NCBI GenBank assembly: GCA_017439675.1
Contig: JAFSIQ010000010.1
Coordinates: 163,699 to 227,698, forward strand
DNA length: 64,000 nucleotides
Direction: 5' to 3'
Source of the DNA: Lachnospiraceae bacterium
Lineage (GTDB): Bacteria; Bacillota; Clostridia; Lachnospirales; Lachnospiraceae
A program made the position numbers and the translations under genes. This document shows, in pieces, positions 25,955-33,049 of this stretch. How positions within the stretch are numbered: the first letter of the stretch is position 1; the number at the start of each line of letters is the position of its first letter. Under the pieces are notes generated by a model that saw nothing but the letters and a program-made list of their open reading frames with translations, was not told the origin of the DNA and searched no databases.

Positions 25955-25992
25955 AGACACTCTGGCTTTGGTAAAGCTGGGGTGTCTTTTTA
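25955..25992 (+). terminator. Rho-independent terminator after the S1-domain gene
   Basis: AGACAC (25955-25960) pairs with GTGTCT (25982-25987), with further pairing of GGCTT and AAGCT inside, followed by TTTTT. Confidence 0.75.
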
Positions 25993-26090
25993 TGTTATGA
26001 GTGAGCCGATAGGTTTTGTGCTATGTATCAGACTAACAAGTGTTATAGATATTTATTGGTATTAAAGTACGCAAAGCGTGCAAAATTGTC

Positions 26091-26119
26091 TTGCGTGCTT
26101 GATTATAATGATATATAAT
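26091..26119 (+). promoter_or_regulatory. Promoter of the Rpn-type nuclease gene
   Basis: TTGCGT at 26091-26096 and TATAAT at 26114-26119 are 17 bases apart. The block TTATAATGATATATA (26104-26118) and the following ATATACACGCAAATGGTG (26131-26148) recur, with two or fewer changes each, upstream of the HTH-GNAT gene at 30663-30688. Confidence 0.6.
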
Positions 26120-26210
26120 CTATACAATAAATATACACGCAAATGGTGCACAAACAAAAGAAAAGGGGTTGCGTTGTAGAAGGGATTTTAATATAATAGG
26201 GAGGAAGCAT

Positions 26211-27068
26211 ATGACAAAAGTGAAGAGAACAGTTGAGAAAACCGTGGATGAACTACGTCCTTTTGATGACACATTTATGCAGGTGCTTACAGAGGACAAA
26301 GGGTTTTGTGAGGAAATGCTACGGGTGGTTATGGATAATCCGAATTTGAAGGTTGTTCGCAATCTGCCCCAGAAACATCTTCATAATATTGATACTCGTT
26401 CGGTTACAGTAGATGTGTTGTGTGAGGACGAACAAGGGATACAATTTAGTGTAGAGATACAGAAAGAGGATAATGATGACCACCAGAGACGAGTTCGGTA
26501 TAACGGAGCCTGTATACAGGTTCGAACGTCGGTGAAAGGTAGCACATTTGGAGAATTGCCAGATGTATATATGATATATATTACGGAGAAGGATTTTCTG
26601 AAGAAAAGTAAGACAATATATCATGTAGATAGAGTGTTATCTGAGACTGGAGAGGTTGTAGACAATGGATATTATGAAATATACGTCAATGGAGAGATTG
26701 ATGATGGAACTACCTTGGCAGAATATTTAAAACTGCTCAAGAGCGAGAATGCGGAATACAATGAGAAGTTTCCGCGTACCAGTAATATAATTCGATATTA
26801 TAAGTTAGGAGAGGGACGAAAGCAGATGTGTAAGGTTGTAGATGAATATGCAAAAGATTATGCAGAAGAATATGCAAAAGATTGTGTATATTCAAATTTA
26901 ATTCAATTAGTATGTAAGAAGCTGGAAAAAGGAAAATCTATTTCTGTGATTGCGGATGAATTAGAGGAAACAGAAGAAAATATTAGAAGAATTGTAAGTG
27001 TTGCTAAGAAATATGAACCGGAATATGATGTTAAGGCTATTTGTGAGGAGTTATTGTATTCGGAGTGA
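26211..27068 (+). CDS. Rpn/PD-(D/E)XK nuclease family protein
   Basis: 285 residues. The N-terminal two thirds has the PD-(D/E)XK core of Rpn (recombination-promoting nuclease) proteins, also annotated as PDDEXK transposase-like: FDDTFMQVLTEDKGFCEEML, then VDVLCEDEQGIQFSVEIQKED with the D...ExQ catalytic residues. The C-terminus is helical with a short repeat (EYAKDYAEEYAKDC). Rpn proteins nick DNA and have been linked to phage defence in E. coli; the role here is unknown. The ATG at 26211 follows GGGAGG. It is not bordered by inverted repeats, so it is not an insertion sequence. Confidence 0.8.
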   Translation: MTKVKRTVEKTVDELRPFDDTFMQVLTEDKGFCEEMLRVVMDNPNLKVVRNLPQKHLHNIDTRSVTVDVLCEDEQGIQFSVEIQKEDNDDHQRRVRYNGACIQVRTSVKGSTFGELPDVYMIYITEKDFLKKSKTIYHVDRVLSETGEVVDNGYYEIYVNGEIDDGTTLAEYLKLLKSENAEYNEKFPRTSNIIRYYKLGEGRKQMCKVVDEYAKDYAEEYAKDCVYSNLIQLVCKKLEKGKSISVIADELEETEENIRRIVSVAKKYEPEYDVKAICEELLYSE

Positions 27069-27076
27069 AGATTTCA

Positions 27077-27105
27077 TTGACACTGTATCCAATATGAAAT
27101 ATAAT
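27077..27105 (+). promoter_or_regulatory. Perfect consensus sigma-A promoter of the type III TA remnant
   Basis: TTGACA (27077-27082), a 17-base spacer and TATAAT (27100-27105) match consensus exactly. It lies 8 bases after the Rpn gene and drives a short RNA that ends at a terminator at 27171-27195. No other exact consensus promoter was found in the window. Confidence 0.8.
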
Positions 27106-27110
27106 AACCG

Positions 27111-27195
27111 CATAGAATATGGTATTCTATAATAGAGGTTACGAAGCCTACCAAAATCGTTATAATAGGAAACAGGTAAAGCCTGTTTTTTCTTT
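27111..27195 (+). ncRNA. Candidate type III antitoxin RNA with about 1.5 repeat units
   Basis: The transcript predicted from the consensus promoter is about 80 nt. It contains a hairpin (ATAGAAT / ATTCTAT), then TATAATAG at 27128 and again at 27161, 33 bases apart, enclosing an AGG...CCT helix element (about 27136-27149). The order promoter, repeat RNA, intrinsic terminator, toxin gene is the type III toxin-antitoxin layout, in which repeated RNA units of about 33-45 nt bind the toxin. Normal systems have two to six units; here one full and one partial unit remain. Assignment depends on the downstream toxin fragment. Confidence 0.55.
27171..27195 (+). terminator. Intrinsic terminator between antitoxin RNA and toxin fragment
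   Basis: AACAGG and CCTGTT pair around TAAAG and are followed by TTTTTC. In type III systems a leaky terminator here sets the ratio of antitoxin RNA to toxin mRNA. Confidence 0.85.
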
Positions 27196-27277
27196 ATTTC
27201 TTATTCTTTGAAGTGATAGTAGATTATCTTTAAGTATCCACATTATTTTAATTTATATTTTGTTAGGAGAAGTGCGT

Positions 27278-27418
27278 ATGATGAGATGGGTTATTATTTC
27301 AGAAAATTATCTTTCGTATTTGAGAAGTGTAGAGCCCCACATTCCGAATTCTGAATATGGTAAATATAAGTTTAAACCATTCTTTGGTGTGTTGTTTGAG
27401 ACGGATGATTTTTGTTAA
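27278..27418 (+). pseudogene. Truncated ToxN/AbiQ-family toxin gene (type III TA)
   Basis: The ATG at 27278 has AGGAG eight bases upstream and opens 46 codons before TAA at 27416. The peptide (WVIISENYLSYLRSVEPHIPNSEYG, then KPFFGVLFETDD) reads like the first third of ToxN/AbiQ-family endoribonucleases, which are about 160-200 residues long and continue past this point with a conserved (Y)YVxQxSHP-type strand. No such continuation is found in any frame up to 27483, so the 3-prime part appears lost rather than merely frameshifted. The product is probably inactive. The intact ribosome site and promoter suggest recent decay. Recognition is from memory of the family. Confidence 0.6.
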
Positions 27419-27483
27419 AAATGACAGACAAATTTTATTCATCCTTACGATGAAAGGTTTTCATATTTTCACTTTACAATTTA

Positions 27484-27530
27484 CCCCACAGCACATATAA
27501 TAAGCGATAGTGTGCTGTGGGGCATTTTTA
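27484..27530. terminator. Bidirectional terminator before the four-gene oxidoreductase operon
   Basis: CCCCACAGCAC (27484-27494) pairs perfectly with GTGCTGTGGGG (27512-27522), followed by CATTTTTATTTTT. The gene-free stretch 27419-27581 otherwise shows nothing notable. Confidence 0.85.
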
Positions 27531-27581
27531 TTTTTAGCATTACATACCCTACACCAAAGAAATAGTTAAGGAGTAAGTATC

Positions 27582-28154
27582 GTGAAAAACACAGTAGAAA
27601 TCAGATGGCATGGCCGCGGTGGCCAAGGTGCGAAGTCTGCTGCTTTGATGTTGGCAGATGCAGCATTTATGACAGGTAAATATGTACAGGGTTTCCCAGA
27701 GTACGGTCCAGAGCGAATGGGTGCGCCAATTACAGCGTACAACCGAATTAGTGATACACAGATTCGCGTGCATTCCAACATTTATGACCCAGATTATGTA
27801 GTTGTAGTAGATGAAACCTTGTTGGAGAGCGTAGATGTGACAAAGGGATTGAATCCAGAAGGTGCAATCGTAATTAACACAACCAAGAGTGTGGATGAGG
27901 TAAAGCCATTCCTTAAGGGATATACTGGTGGTGTATATACCATCGATGCAAGAAGAATTTCGGAGGAAGCGCTTGGCAAGTATTTCCCGAATTCACCAAT
28001 GCTTGCAGCCATTGTTGCAATCAGCAAGGTAATGACAAAGGAAGAGTTCTTCCGTGAGATGGAAAGCTCATATAGACACAAATTTGCGAAGAAGCCAGAG
28101 GTTATTGATGGTAATCTTAAGGCATTACATATGGCATATGAGGAGGTGGAGTAA
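27582..28154 (+). CDS. porC: Pyruvate-type 2-oxoacid:ferredoxin oxidoreductase, gamma subunit
   Basis: 190 residues with the gamma-subunit signature near the start (EIRWHGRGGQGAKSAALMLADAA) and EYGPERMGAP at about 46. It starts with GTG at 27582, after AAGGAG. It is the first gene of the operon gamma-delta-alpha-beta, the order of archaeal-type four-subunit POR and VOR enzymes. The gamma subunit helps bind coenzyme A and assemble the complex. The substrate is most often pyruvate for this order, but branched-chain oxoacids are possible. Confidence 0.9.
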   Translation: MKNTVEIRWHGRGGQGAKSAALMLADAAFMTGKYVQGFPEYGPERMGAPITAYNRISDTQIRVHSNIYDPDYVVVVDETLLESVDVTKGLNPEGAIVINTTKSVDEVKPFLKGYTGGVYTIDARRISEEALGKYFPNSPMLAAIVAISKVMTKEEFFREMESSYRHKFAKKPEVIDGNLKALHMAYEEVE

Positions 28155-28460
28155 ATGGCAGCAACAGATATTACAAAGATTACAGAAAAGAGTAACTGGC
28201 AGGATATTACATTAGGTAATCAGGTGTACGGTGCCGGAACCTCCAAATTATTCAAGACAGGTGAGTGGAGAACACAGACTCCAGTATTTGACAGCGAGAA
28301 ATGTAAGCAGTGCTTGCTCTGCGTACCAGTATGTCCAGACAGCTCCATTCCAGTATGTGAGGGTAAGAGAGACGAATTTGACCTTGACCACTGCAAGGGC
28401 TGTGGTATCTGCGCAAAGGTATGTCCTTTCGATGCAATTTCAATGAAGGAGGGACAGTAA
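28155..28460 (+). CDS. porD: 2-oxoacid:ferredoxin oxidoreductase, delta (ferredoxin) subunit
   Basis: 101 residues with two 4Fe-4S motifs, CKQCLLCVPVCP and CKGCGICAKVCP (about 50-92). It passes electrons from the beta subunit clusters to external ferredoxin. The ATG directly follows the stop codon of the gamma gene, so the two are translationally coupled. The N-terminal 45 residues (TEKSNWQDITLGNQVYGAG) are typical of the delta subunit. Confidence 0.92.
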   Translation: MAATDITKITEKSNWQDITLGNQVYGAGTSKLFKTGEWRTQTPVFDSEKCKQCLLCVPVCPDSSIPVCEGKRDEFDLDHCKGCGICAKVCPFDAISMKEGQ

Positions 28461-28461
28461 G

Positions 28462-29643
28462 ATGGCAATTAGAGAACGTTTATCCGGAAATGAAGCTATT
28501 TCCTATGCAATTAAACAGGTGAACCCAGATGTTATGCCTGCATTCCCAATTACTCCATCTACAGAGATTCCACAGTATGTGGCAAATTATATTGCTAATG
28601 GAGAGATGGATACCGAATTTATCCCAGTCGAAAGTGAGCACAGTTCTATGAGTGCGACAATTGGTGCTGAGGCGGCTGGAGCTCGTTCCTTAACAGCAAC
28701 CTCTTCCTGTGGTCTCGCTTTGATGTGGGAGGAACTTTATGTGGCAGCCTCTAACCGTTTACCATTAGCACTTTGCTTGGTGAACAGAGCATTGTCAGGT
28801 CCAATTAACATTAACTGTGACCACTCCGATTCTATGGGTGCAAGAGACACTGGATTCATTCAGATTTATGCTGAGAATAATCAGGAAGTATACGATAATT
28901 TTGTACAGGCTTATCGTATTGCAGAGCATAAGGATGTTATGCTTCCAATTATGATTTGCCAGGATGGTTTCATCACAAGCCATGCAGTAGAGAATATTGA
29001 GTTGTTAGAGGACGACAAGGTTAAGAATTTTGTGGGCGAGTACAATCCAGAAAATTACTTGTTAAATGCCAACCAGCCAATGGCGATGGGTCCTTATGCA
29101 GTTTCCAACTACTATATGGAGACAAAAATGGCACAGAATACTGCTATGAACAATGCAAAGCAGGTTATTTTAGATGTAGGTAAAGAGTTTGGCGAGATGT
29201 CTGGAAGAGAGTATGGTTTCTTTGAGGAGTACCGCTTAGAGGATGCAGATTATGCTATGGTTATGATTGGTTCTGCAGCGGGAGCAACCAAGGATGCCAT
29301 TGATAAACTTCGTGAGCAGGGTATGAAGGTTGGACTATTAAAGCTTCGTGTGTTCCGTCCATTCCCAGATGAGGAAATTGCAATGGCACTTAAGAATTGT
29401 AAGGTGGTTGCAATCATGGATAGAAGTGAATGTTTCCGTGGCAAAGGTGGTCCTTTGGGTGCTGAGGTTAAGGCAGCCATTTATGACTACGCAAAGGATG
29501 TGAAAGCATTTAACCTTGTATATGGTTTAGGTGGACGTGACTTTACAGTAGAAGAAGCAGAGCGGATTTTCAATGACTTAGCAGCATATGACAAAGATGG
29601 TGCTACATTTGAAGAGTACCGTTATGTAGGACTAAGAGGATAA
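28462..29643 (+). CDS. porA: 2-oxoacid:ferredoxin oxidoreductase, alpha subunit
   Basis: 393 residues. The alpha subunit provides part of the thiamine-binding interface; PAFPITPSTEIPQY (about 28-41) and ESEHSSMSATIGAEAAGAR are characteristic. The C-terminal domain has KVGLLKLRVFRPFPDEEI. It follows the delta gene by one base and precedes the beta gene by 14. It is only distantly like the alpha part of the fused protein at 8569-10824, so the two systems are not recent duplicates. Confidence 0.92.
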   Translation: MAIRERLSGNEAISYAIKQVNPDVMPAFPITPSTEIPQYVANYIANGEMDTEFIPVESEHSSMSATIGAEAAGARSLTATSSCGLALMWEELYVAASNRLPLALCLVNRALSGPININCDHSDSMGARDTGFIQIYAENNQEVYDNFVQAYRIAEHKDVMLPIMICQDGFITSHAVENIELLEDDKVKNFVGEYNPENYLLNANQPMAMGPYAVSNYYMETKMAQNTAMNNAKQVILDVGKEFGEMSGREYGFFEEYRLEDADYAMVMIGSAAGATKDAIDKLREQGMKVGLLKLRVFRPFPDEEIAMALKNCKVVAIMDRSECFRGKGGPLGAEVKAAIYDYAKDVKAFNLVYGLGGRDFTVEEAERIFNDLAAYDKDGATFEEYRYVGLRG

Positions 29644-29657
29644 GGAGGCTTTCGGAG

Positions 29658-30593
29658 ATGAGTTATAATTTTAAAGAAGAAATGAGTAAACCGGAACGTT
29701 TGGCTCCTGGACATAGAATGTGTGCCGGTTGTGGCGGTACCATCGCAGTTCGTGCGGTACTTCGTGCGTTGCATGAGGGAGATAAGGCGGTTATTGGTAA
29801 TGCAACAGGATGTTTGGAGGTTTCTACTTTCATGTATCCTTATACCGCATATGAAGACAGTTATATTCATAATGCATTTGAAAATGCAGGCGCGACCATG
29901 AGTGGTGTAGAGACTGCATATAATATTTTAAAGAAAAAAGGCAAGATTGATGATACATATAAGTTCATTACTTTTGGTGGTGACGGTGGTACATATGATA
30001 TCGGTTTCCAGTCCCTTTCAGGTGCTATGGAACGTAACCATGATATGGTGTATGTGTGCTATGACAATGGTGCATATATGAATACAGGTATTCAACGTTC
30101 TTCTGCAACACCAATGTACGCGGACACAACCACAACGCCTGTTGGTAGCGAGTCCAATGGTAAGATGCAAAATCGTAAGGACTTGGCAGCAATCATTGCA
30201 GCCCATGATGTCCCTTATGTAGGTCAGTCTACATTGCTTGGCAATTTTAAGGATTTGCATACTAAGGCAGAAAAGGCTATCTACACACCAGGCGCGGCGT
30301 TCTTGAATGTAATGGCTCCATGTCCAAGAGGTTGGAGATATCCAACTGAAGACATTATGAAAATATGTAAATTGGGTGTGGAGACTTGTTACTGGCCACT
30401 TTTTGAGGTGGAGCATGGCAAGTGGATGCTTAACTATGAGCCAAAGAAGAAACTTCCAATCGAGGATTTCTTACGTCCGCAGGGAAGATTTAAGCATTTA
30501 TTCAAGAAAGGAAACGAACATTTAATTGAGCAGTTCCAAGCGGAGGTTGACAGACGTTGGGAAGAATTGCAGTTTAGATGCTCGAAGTACTAA
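29658..30593 (+). CDS. porB: 2-oxoacid:ferredoxin oxidoreductase, beta subunit
   Basis: 311 residues. CAGCGG at 22-27 supplies two cluster-binding cysteines, and GGDGGTYDIGFQ (about 107-118) binds magnesium and thiamine diphosphate; YDNGAYMNTGIQRSSATP follows as in other beta subunits. It is the catalytic core of the four-gene enzyme and the last gene of the operon, with a terminator at 30617-30649. A TAAGGAGG-type ribosome site spans the gap after porA. Confidence 0.93.
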   Translation: MSYNFKEEMSKPERLAPGHRMCAGCGGTIAVRAVLRALHEGDKAVIGNATGCLEVSTFMYPYTAYEDSYIHNAFENAGATMSGVETAYNILKKKGKIDDTYKFITFGGDGGTYDIGFQSLSGAMERNHDMVYVCYDNGAYMNTGIQRSSATPMYADTTTTPVGSESNGKMQNRKDLAAIIAAHDVPYVGQSTLLGNFKDLHTKAEKAIYTPGAAFLNVMAPCPRGWRYPTEDIMKICKLGVETCYWPLFEVEHGKWMLNYEPKKKLPIEDFLRPQGRFKHLFKKGNEHLIEQFQAEVDRRWEELQFRCSKY

Positions 30594-30616
30594 TCAAAAA
30601 TATATATACGTATTTT

Positions 30617-30649
30617 ACAGGGAGATTTTTCATCTCCCTGTTTTCTTTT
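30617..30649 (+). terminator. Rho-independent terminator of the four-gene oxidoreductase operon
   Basis: ACAGGGAGA (30617-30625) pairs perfectly with TCTCCCTGT (30633-30641) and is followed by a T-rich tract. Confidence 0.9.
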
Positions 30650-30662
30650 TCGGAAAAAGTTG

Positions 30663-30688
30663 TTATACTGATATATACGCAAACGGTG
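30663..30688 (+). promoter_or_regulatory. Putative promoter segment shared with the Rpn gene
   Basis: TTATACTGATATATA (30663-30677) overlaps ATATATACGCAAACGGTG (30671-30688). The first block differs by one base, and the second by two, from sequences at 26104-26148 in the Rpn promoter. TATACT at 30664-30669 could be a minus-10 hexamer for the HTH-GNAT gene; I see no good minus-35. Confidence 0.4.
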
Positions 30689-30748
30689 TTTGGAGATAAT
30701 ACAGATGTATATGTTTTAACTGAATATAGTAAAGTTTGTGGAGCGTTT

Positions 30749-30983
30749 ATATAATTAAAATAGATGATTGCGAAACTCGAGAAAACCGATATTGAATTGT
30801 GCAGATTTAACAAGTACCATAAGTAGGTGCTTCGAAACCCGTCGGTACTTAATGAGAGATTTTCTCGAATTTAGTACCGCTACGCGTTGAGGCAGCGGAA
30901 GCGTGCCTACGTTGGTTTGTTAAATCTGTACAATGTTCATAACGTAAATTAGAGTTTCGCAATCGTCTAATATAATTAAAATA
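30749..30983. repeat. Long structured repeat, copy B, flanked by direct repeats
   Basis: The element 30761-30969 ends in terminal inverted repeats TAGAYGATTGCGAAACTC (one mismatch). It is flanked by ATATAATTAAAATA at 30749-30762 and 30970-30983, which overlaps the element's TA, so 12-14 bp is duplicated. Inside, an 18-bp stem (ATTGT.CAGATTTAACAA, one mismatch), a GTAGG / CCTAC stem and apical hairpins mirror copy A at 44-258, with TTAGTACCGCTACGC identical. The duplicated flanks look like a target-site duplication, which favours a small mobile element. It lies in the leader of the HTH-GNAT gene and fills most of the gene-free stretch 30594-31004. Confidence 0.7.
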
Positions 30984-31004
30984 TGGTTAAGGAGATAAAA
31001 GGTG

Positions 31005-31712
31005 ATGGAATCAAAGGACGTTGTAAAGGGATTGCGAGAGGATATGCAATTGAATCGAAGAGAATTTTGTGATTATTTTGATATTCCATATCGCACGGTG
31101 CAGGATTGGGAATGTGGAAAACGCGTAATGCCTGATTATGTATTGCGTTTGTTGGAGTACAAGATTCGAATGGACCAGATGCTACAAAAGAAAAGAACTA
31201 TGTCAGCGAGCGAGGAACTGGGCAATGAAATGAAGAAACGGAAATTTTCAAAGAAATTATCGAAGGATAGTAAGCAGAGTGAAGGAGTTTCTATTTGTAA
31301 TATGTGTCCGCAGGACTATAAGGCTGTTCATGAATTGTGGGGTTCTTGTGATGGTATTGGATTGAATGAGATAGATGATTCGGAAAGTGGTATTGCCCGT
31401 TTTTTATTTCGAAACCCAGACACTTGTTTTGTGGCAAAAGTAGATGAGACGATAGTAGGAGCAATTCTTGCTGGGAATGATGGAAGAAGAGGATATATTT
31501 ATCATTTGGCAGTAGAAAAGCAATATCGTGGGAAAGGAATTGCAAGACAATTGACCAACATGGCAGTTTCTGCCTTGGAGCATTTGGGAATACAAAAGGC
31601 AGGTTTAGTTGTATTTTCAGATAACAAAGAGGGAAATGCTTTTTGGGACAGATTAGGATTTACTGTTCGGGAAGATTTGACTTATCGGAATAAGATGACA
31701 AAAAAATCTTAA
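31005..31712 (+). CDS. HTH domain fused to a GNAT N-acetyltransferase
   Basis: About 235 residues. The N-terminal 55 (VVKGLREDMQLNRREFCDYFDIPYRTVQDWECGKRVMP) is an XRE-like helix-turn-helix. The C-terminal 145 (from about ISICNMCPQDYKAV) is a GNAT domain with the acetyl-CoA loop QYRGKGIARQL and the C-terminal NAFWDRLGF motif. The fusion suggests a regulator whose DNA binding is tied to acetylation, or simply a tethered enzyme. AAGGAG lies 10 bases before the ATG at 31005; the GTG at 31002 is an equally close alternative. It is followed after 15 bases by a DnaA-like ATPase gene. Confidence 0.8.
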   Translation: MESKDVVKGLREDMQLNRREFCDYFDIPYRTVQDWECGKRVMPDYVLRLLEYKIRMDQMLQKKRTMSASEELGNEMKKRKFSKKLSKDSKQSEGVSICNMCPQDYKAVHELWGSCDGIGLNEIDDSESGIARFLFRNPDTCFVAKVDETIVGAILAGNDGRRGYIYHLAVEKQYRGKGIARQLTNMAVSALEHLGIQKAGLVVFSDNKEGNAFWDRLGFTVREDLTYRNKMTKKS

Positions 31713-31727
31713 GGAGAGGAATATCGT

Positions 31728-32303
31728 ATGGATTTTTTGTTTACACAGGAAAATGATAATTTGCAAGTGTTCAAGAATGAATGTCTTAGCGAGAACGTGT
31801 CTGGTGCTTACATATTAGTGGGGAAAAGCGGTAGTGGAAAGACTGCATTTTTGAAATATTTAGATGGGCAGTGGAAAGAAAACATGGGAAAACAGGTTGC
31901 TTGGCTCCATGTAGAAGATATTGTGTCAAGTATAATGGAGAAGGAAGATTTGTTTTCTACAATGGATGCCGCAGTATTTATATTGGATAATATGGAAGAA
32001 TTGGTGGGAAAGGAAAATACAATAGCTATATTTTGGGACGTGTTAGAGTGTTGGTTGAATGAGGGACAACATTTGTTTATTGGTGTTACAAACAGTGAGA
32101 GAATGCTTATACCATCGTATGTGAAGCTATTAATTGCTCAAGGGATTACGATTACGCTACCAGTGGTTTCCGCACTTGCAAAAGCAGAAAATATACAGTT
32201 TAGTGATGAGGAAATGATGAGTTTATGTGAAAAAGCAGAAGGTTCCTTCTCTCGTTTAATAGGCATTATAAAAAGAGAAAAATTATTTAAAAACATTACT
32301 TGA
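31728..32303 (+). CDS. DnaA-like AAA+ ATPase domain protein
   Basis: 191 residues. Walker A is GKSGSGKT (about 33-40) and Walker B is AAVFILDNMEEL (about 82-93). The spacing and the stretch after Walker B (VGKENTIAIFWDVLECWLNEGQHLFIGVTNSER) resemble DnaA, Hda and DnaC-type ATPases. There is no DNA-binding domain IV, so it is not an initiator. Hda-like regulation of DnaA or a helicase-loader-like role are possibilities by analogy only. It is co-oriented with the HTH-GNAT gene and probably in one operon. Confidence 0.65.
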   Translation: MDFLFTQENDNLQVFKNECLSENVSGAYILVGKSGSGKTAFLKYLDGQWKENMGKQVAWLHVEDIVSSIMEKEDLFSTMDAAVFILDNMEELVGKENTIAIFWDVLECWLNEGQHLFIGVTNSERMLIPSYVKLLIAQGITITLPVVSALAKAENIQFSDEEMMSLCEKAEGSFSRLIGIIKREKLFKNIT

Positions 32304-32328
32304 CGCGATGCGTCATGTGATGTAATAT
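32300..32328 (+). promoter_or_regulatory. Promoter for the coiled-coil protein gene
   Basis: TTGACG at 32300-32305 and TAATAT at 32323-32328 are 17 bases apart. A palindrome GACGC-GAT-GCGTC (32302-32314) overlaps the minus-35 and may be an operator. The minus-35 overlaps the stop codon of the upstream ATPase gene. Confidence 0.5.
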
Positions 32329-32429
32329 TGTATATACTCAGAGTGTACTGTCAACACGATGACAGATGTCATAATACTTGTTCTACACATAATTGAGTGT
32401 CATATTATACATAGAAGGGAGGTCGTGCA

Positions 32430-32813
32430 ATGATTGATGCAGAATTGTTACAAGCAATCTCAGATTTGTTGGATCAGAAGCTAGAAGAGAAGCTAGAAGA
32501 GAAGCTAGAAGAGAAACTAGAAGAGAAACTAGAAGAGAAACTAGCACCAATACGTCGAGATATTGAGGAGTTGAAGGCGGATAACAAGCGTATTCACGCA
32601 AGGCTAGACGCTTTGGAGAAGGAAGTCAGAAGAACTAGTCTTATCCTGGAGAATGAAGTGTTGCCTAGATTACAAACTATTGAACAATGTTATGTAGACT
32701 CATCAAGAATTTTTATGAAAAAGTCAGAACGGATTGATACTATGCAAGATGACATTGATGTAATGAAGGTTGTTGTACAGGAGCATAGTCGCAAGTTGGG
32801 AATGGCATATTAA
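32430..32813 (+). CDS. Coiled-coil protein with tandem KLEE repeats
   Basis: 127 residues, almost wholly helical and charged. Residues about 17-38 repeat KLEE five times, followed by a predicted coiled coil (RRDIEELKADNKRIHARLDALEKEVRR). I do not know a function; similar short coiled-coil proteins are common in Lachnospiraceae. The ATG follows GGGAGG. The N-terminal repeat is coded by a 12-bp DNA tandem repeat (32478-32544), so its length is probably variable between strains. A terminator lies at 32855. Confidence 0.65.
   Translation: MIDAELLQAISDLLDQKLEEKLEEKLEEKLEEKLEEKLAPIRRDIEELKADNKRIHARLDALEKEVRRTSLILENEVLPRLQTIEQCYVDSSRIFMKKSERIDTMQDDIDVMKVVVQEHSRKLGMAY
32478..32544 (+). repeat. 12-bp tandem repeat within the coiled-coil gene
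   Basis: AAGCTAGAAGAG repeats about 5.5 times, the later units carrying AAAC for AAGC. Each unit adds four residues (KLEE), keeping frame and nearly one helical turn. Confidence 0.85.
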
Positions 32814-32854
32814 GTATAGGTGGCAATTATGTATTCAGATTTGGAAAACTCTTA

Positions 32855-32895
32855 AGAGGTATTTCATAATGTTATATTGTGAAGTGCCTCTTTTT
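32855..32895 (+). terminator. Rho-independent terminator after the coiled-coil gene
   Basis: AGAGG..TTC pairs with GAA..CCTCT, followed by TTTTT. Confidence 0.75.
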
Positions 32896-33049
32896 GTATC
32901 AGATAAATTTGGATGACATGGAAGTTGTAGGGAAATATTAGTGATGGTCGTAAGGATGAAAATCGAGTATAATAGTGTGAAATCAATCAGTTCAATTTCG
33001 GATATAGATGGTGTATGAATGAATTGTATTGTTGCAATGGAGAAGAGAT

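Noticed and set aside
26211-27068. Complete insertion sequence from the transposase-like label of PD-(D/E)XK proteins
   Set aside because: No terminal inverted repeats or target duplication flank the gene; family members are mostly stand-alone.
27416-27483. Frameshift that would restore the toxin reading frame
   Set aside because: Reading the other frames after the stop gives no ToxN-like continuation before the terminator.
32302-32314. Terminator from the GACGC-GAT-GCGTC palindrome
   Set aside because: The 3-nt loop stem is short and no T-run follows; better read as a possible operator.
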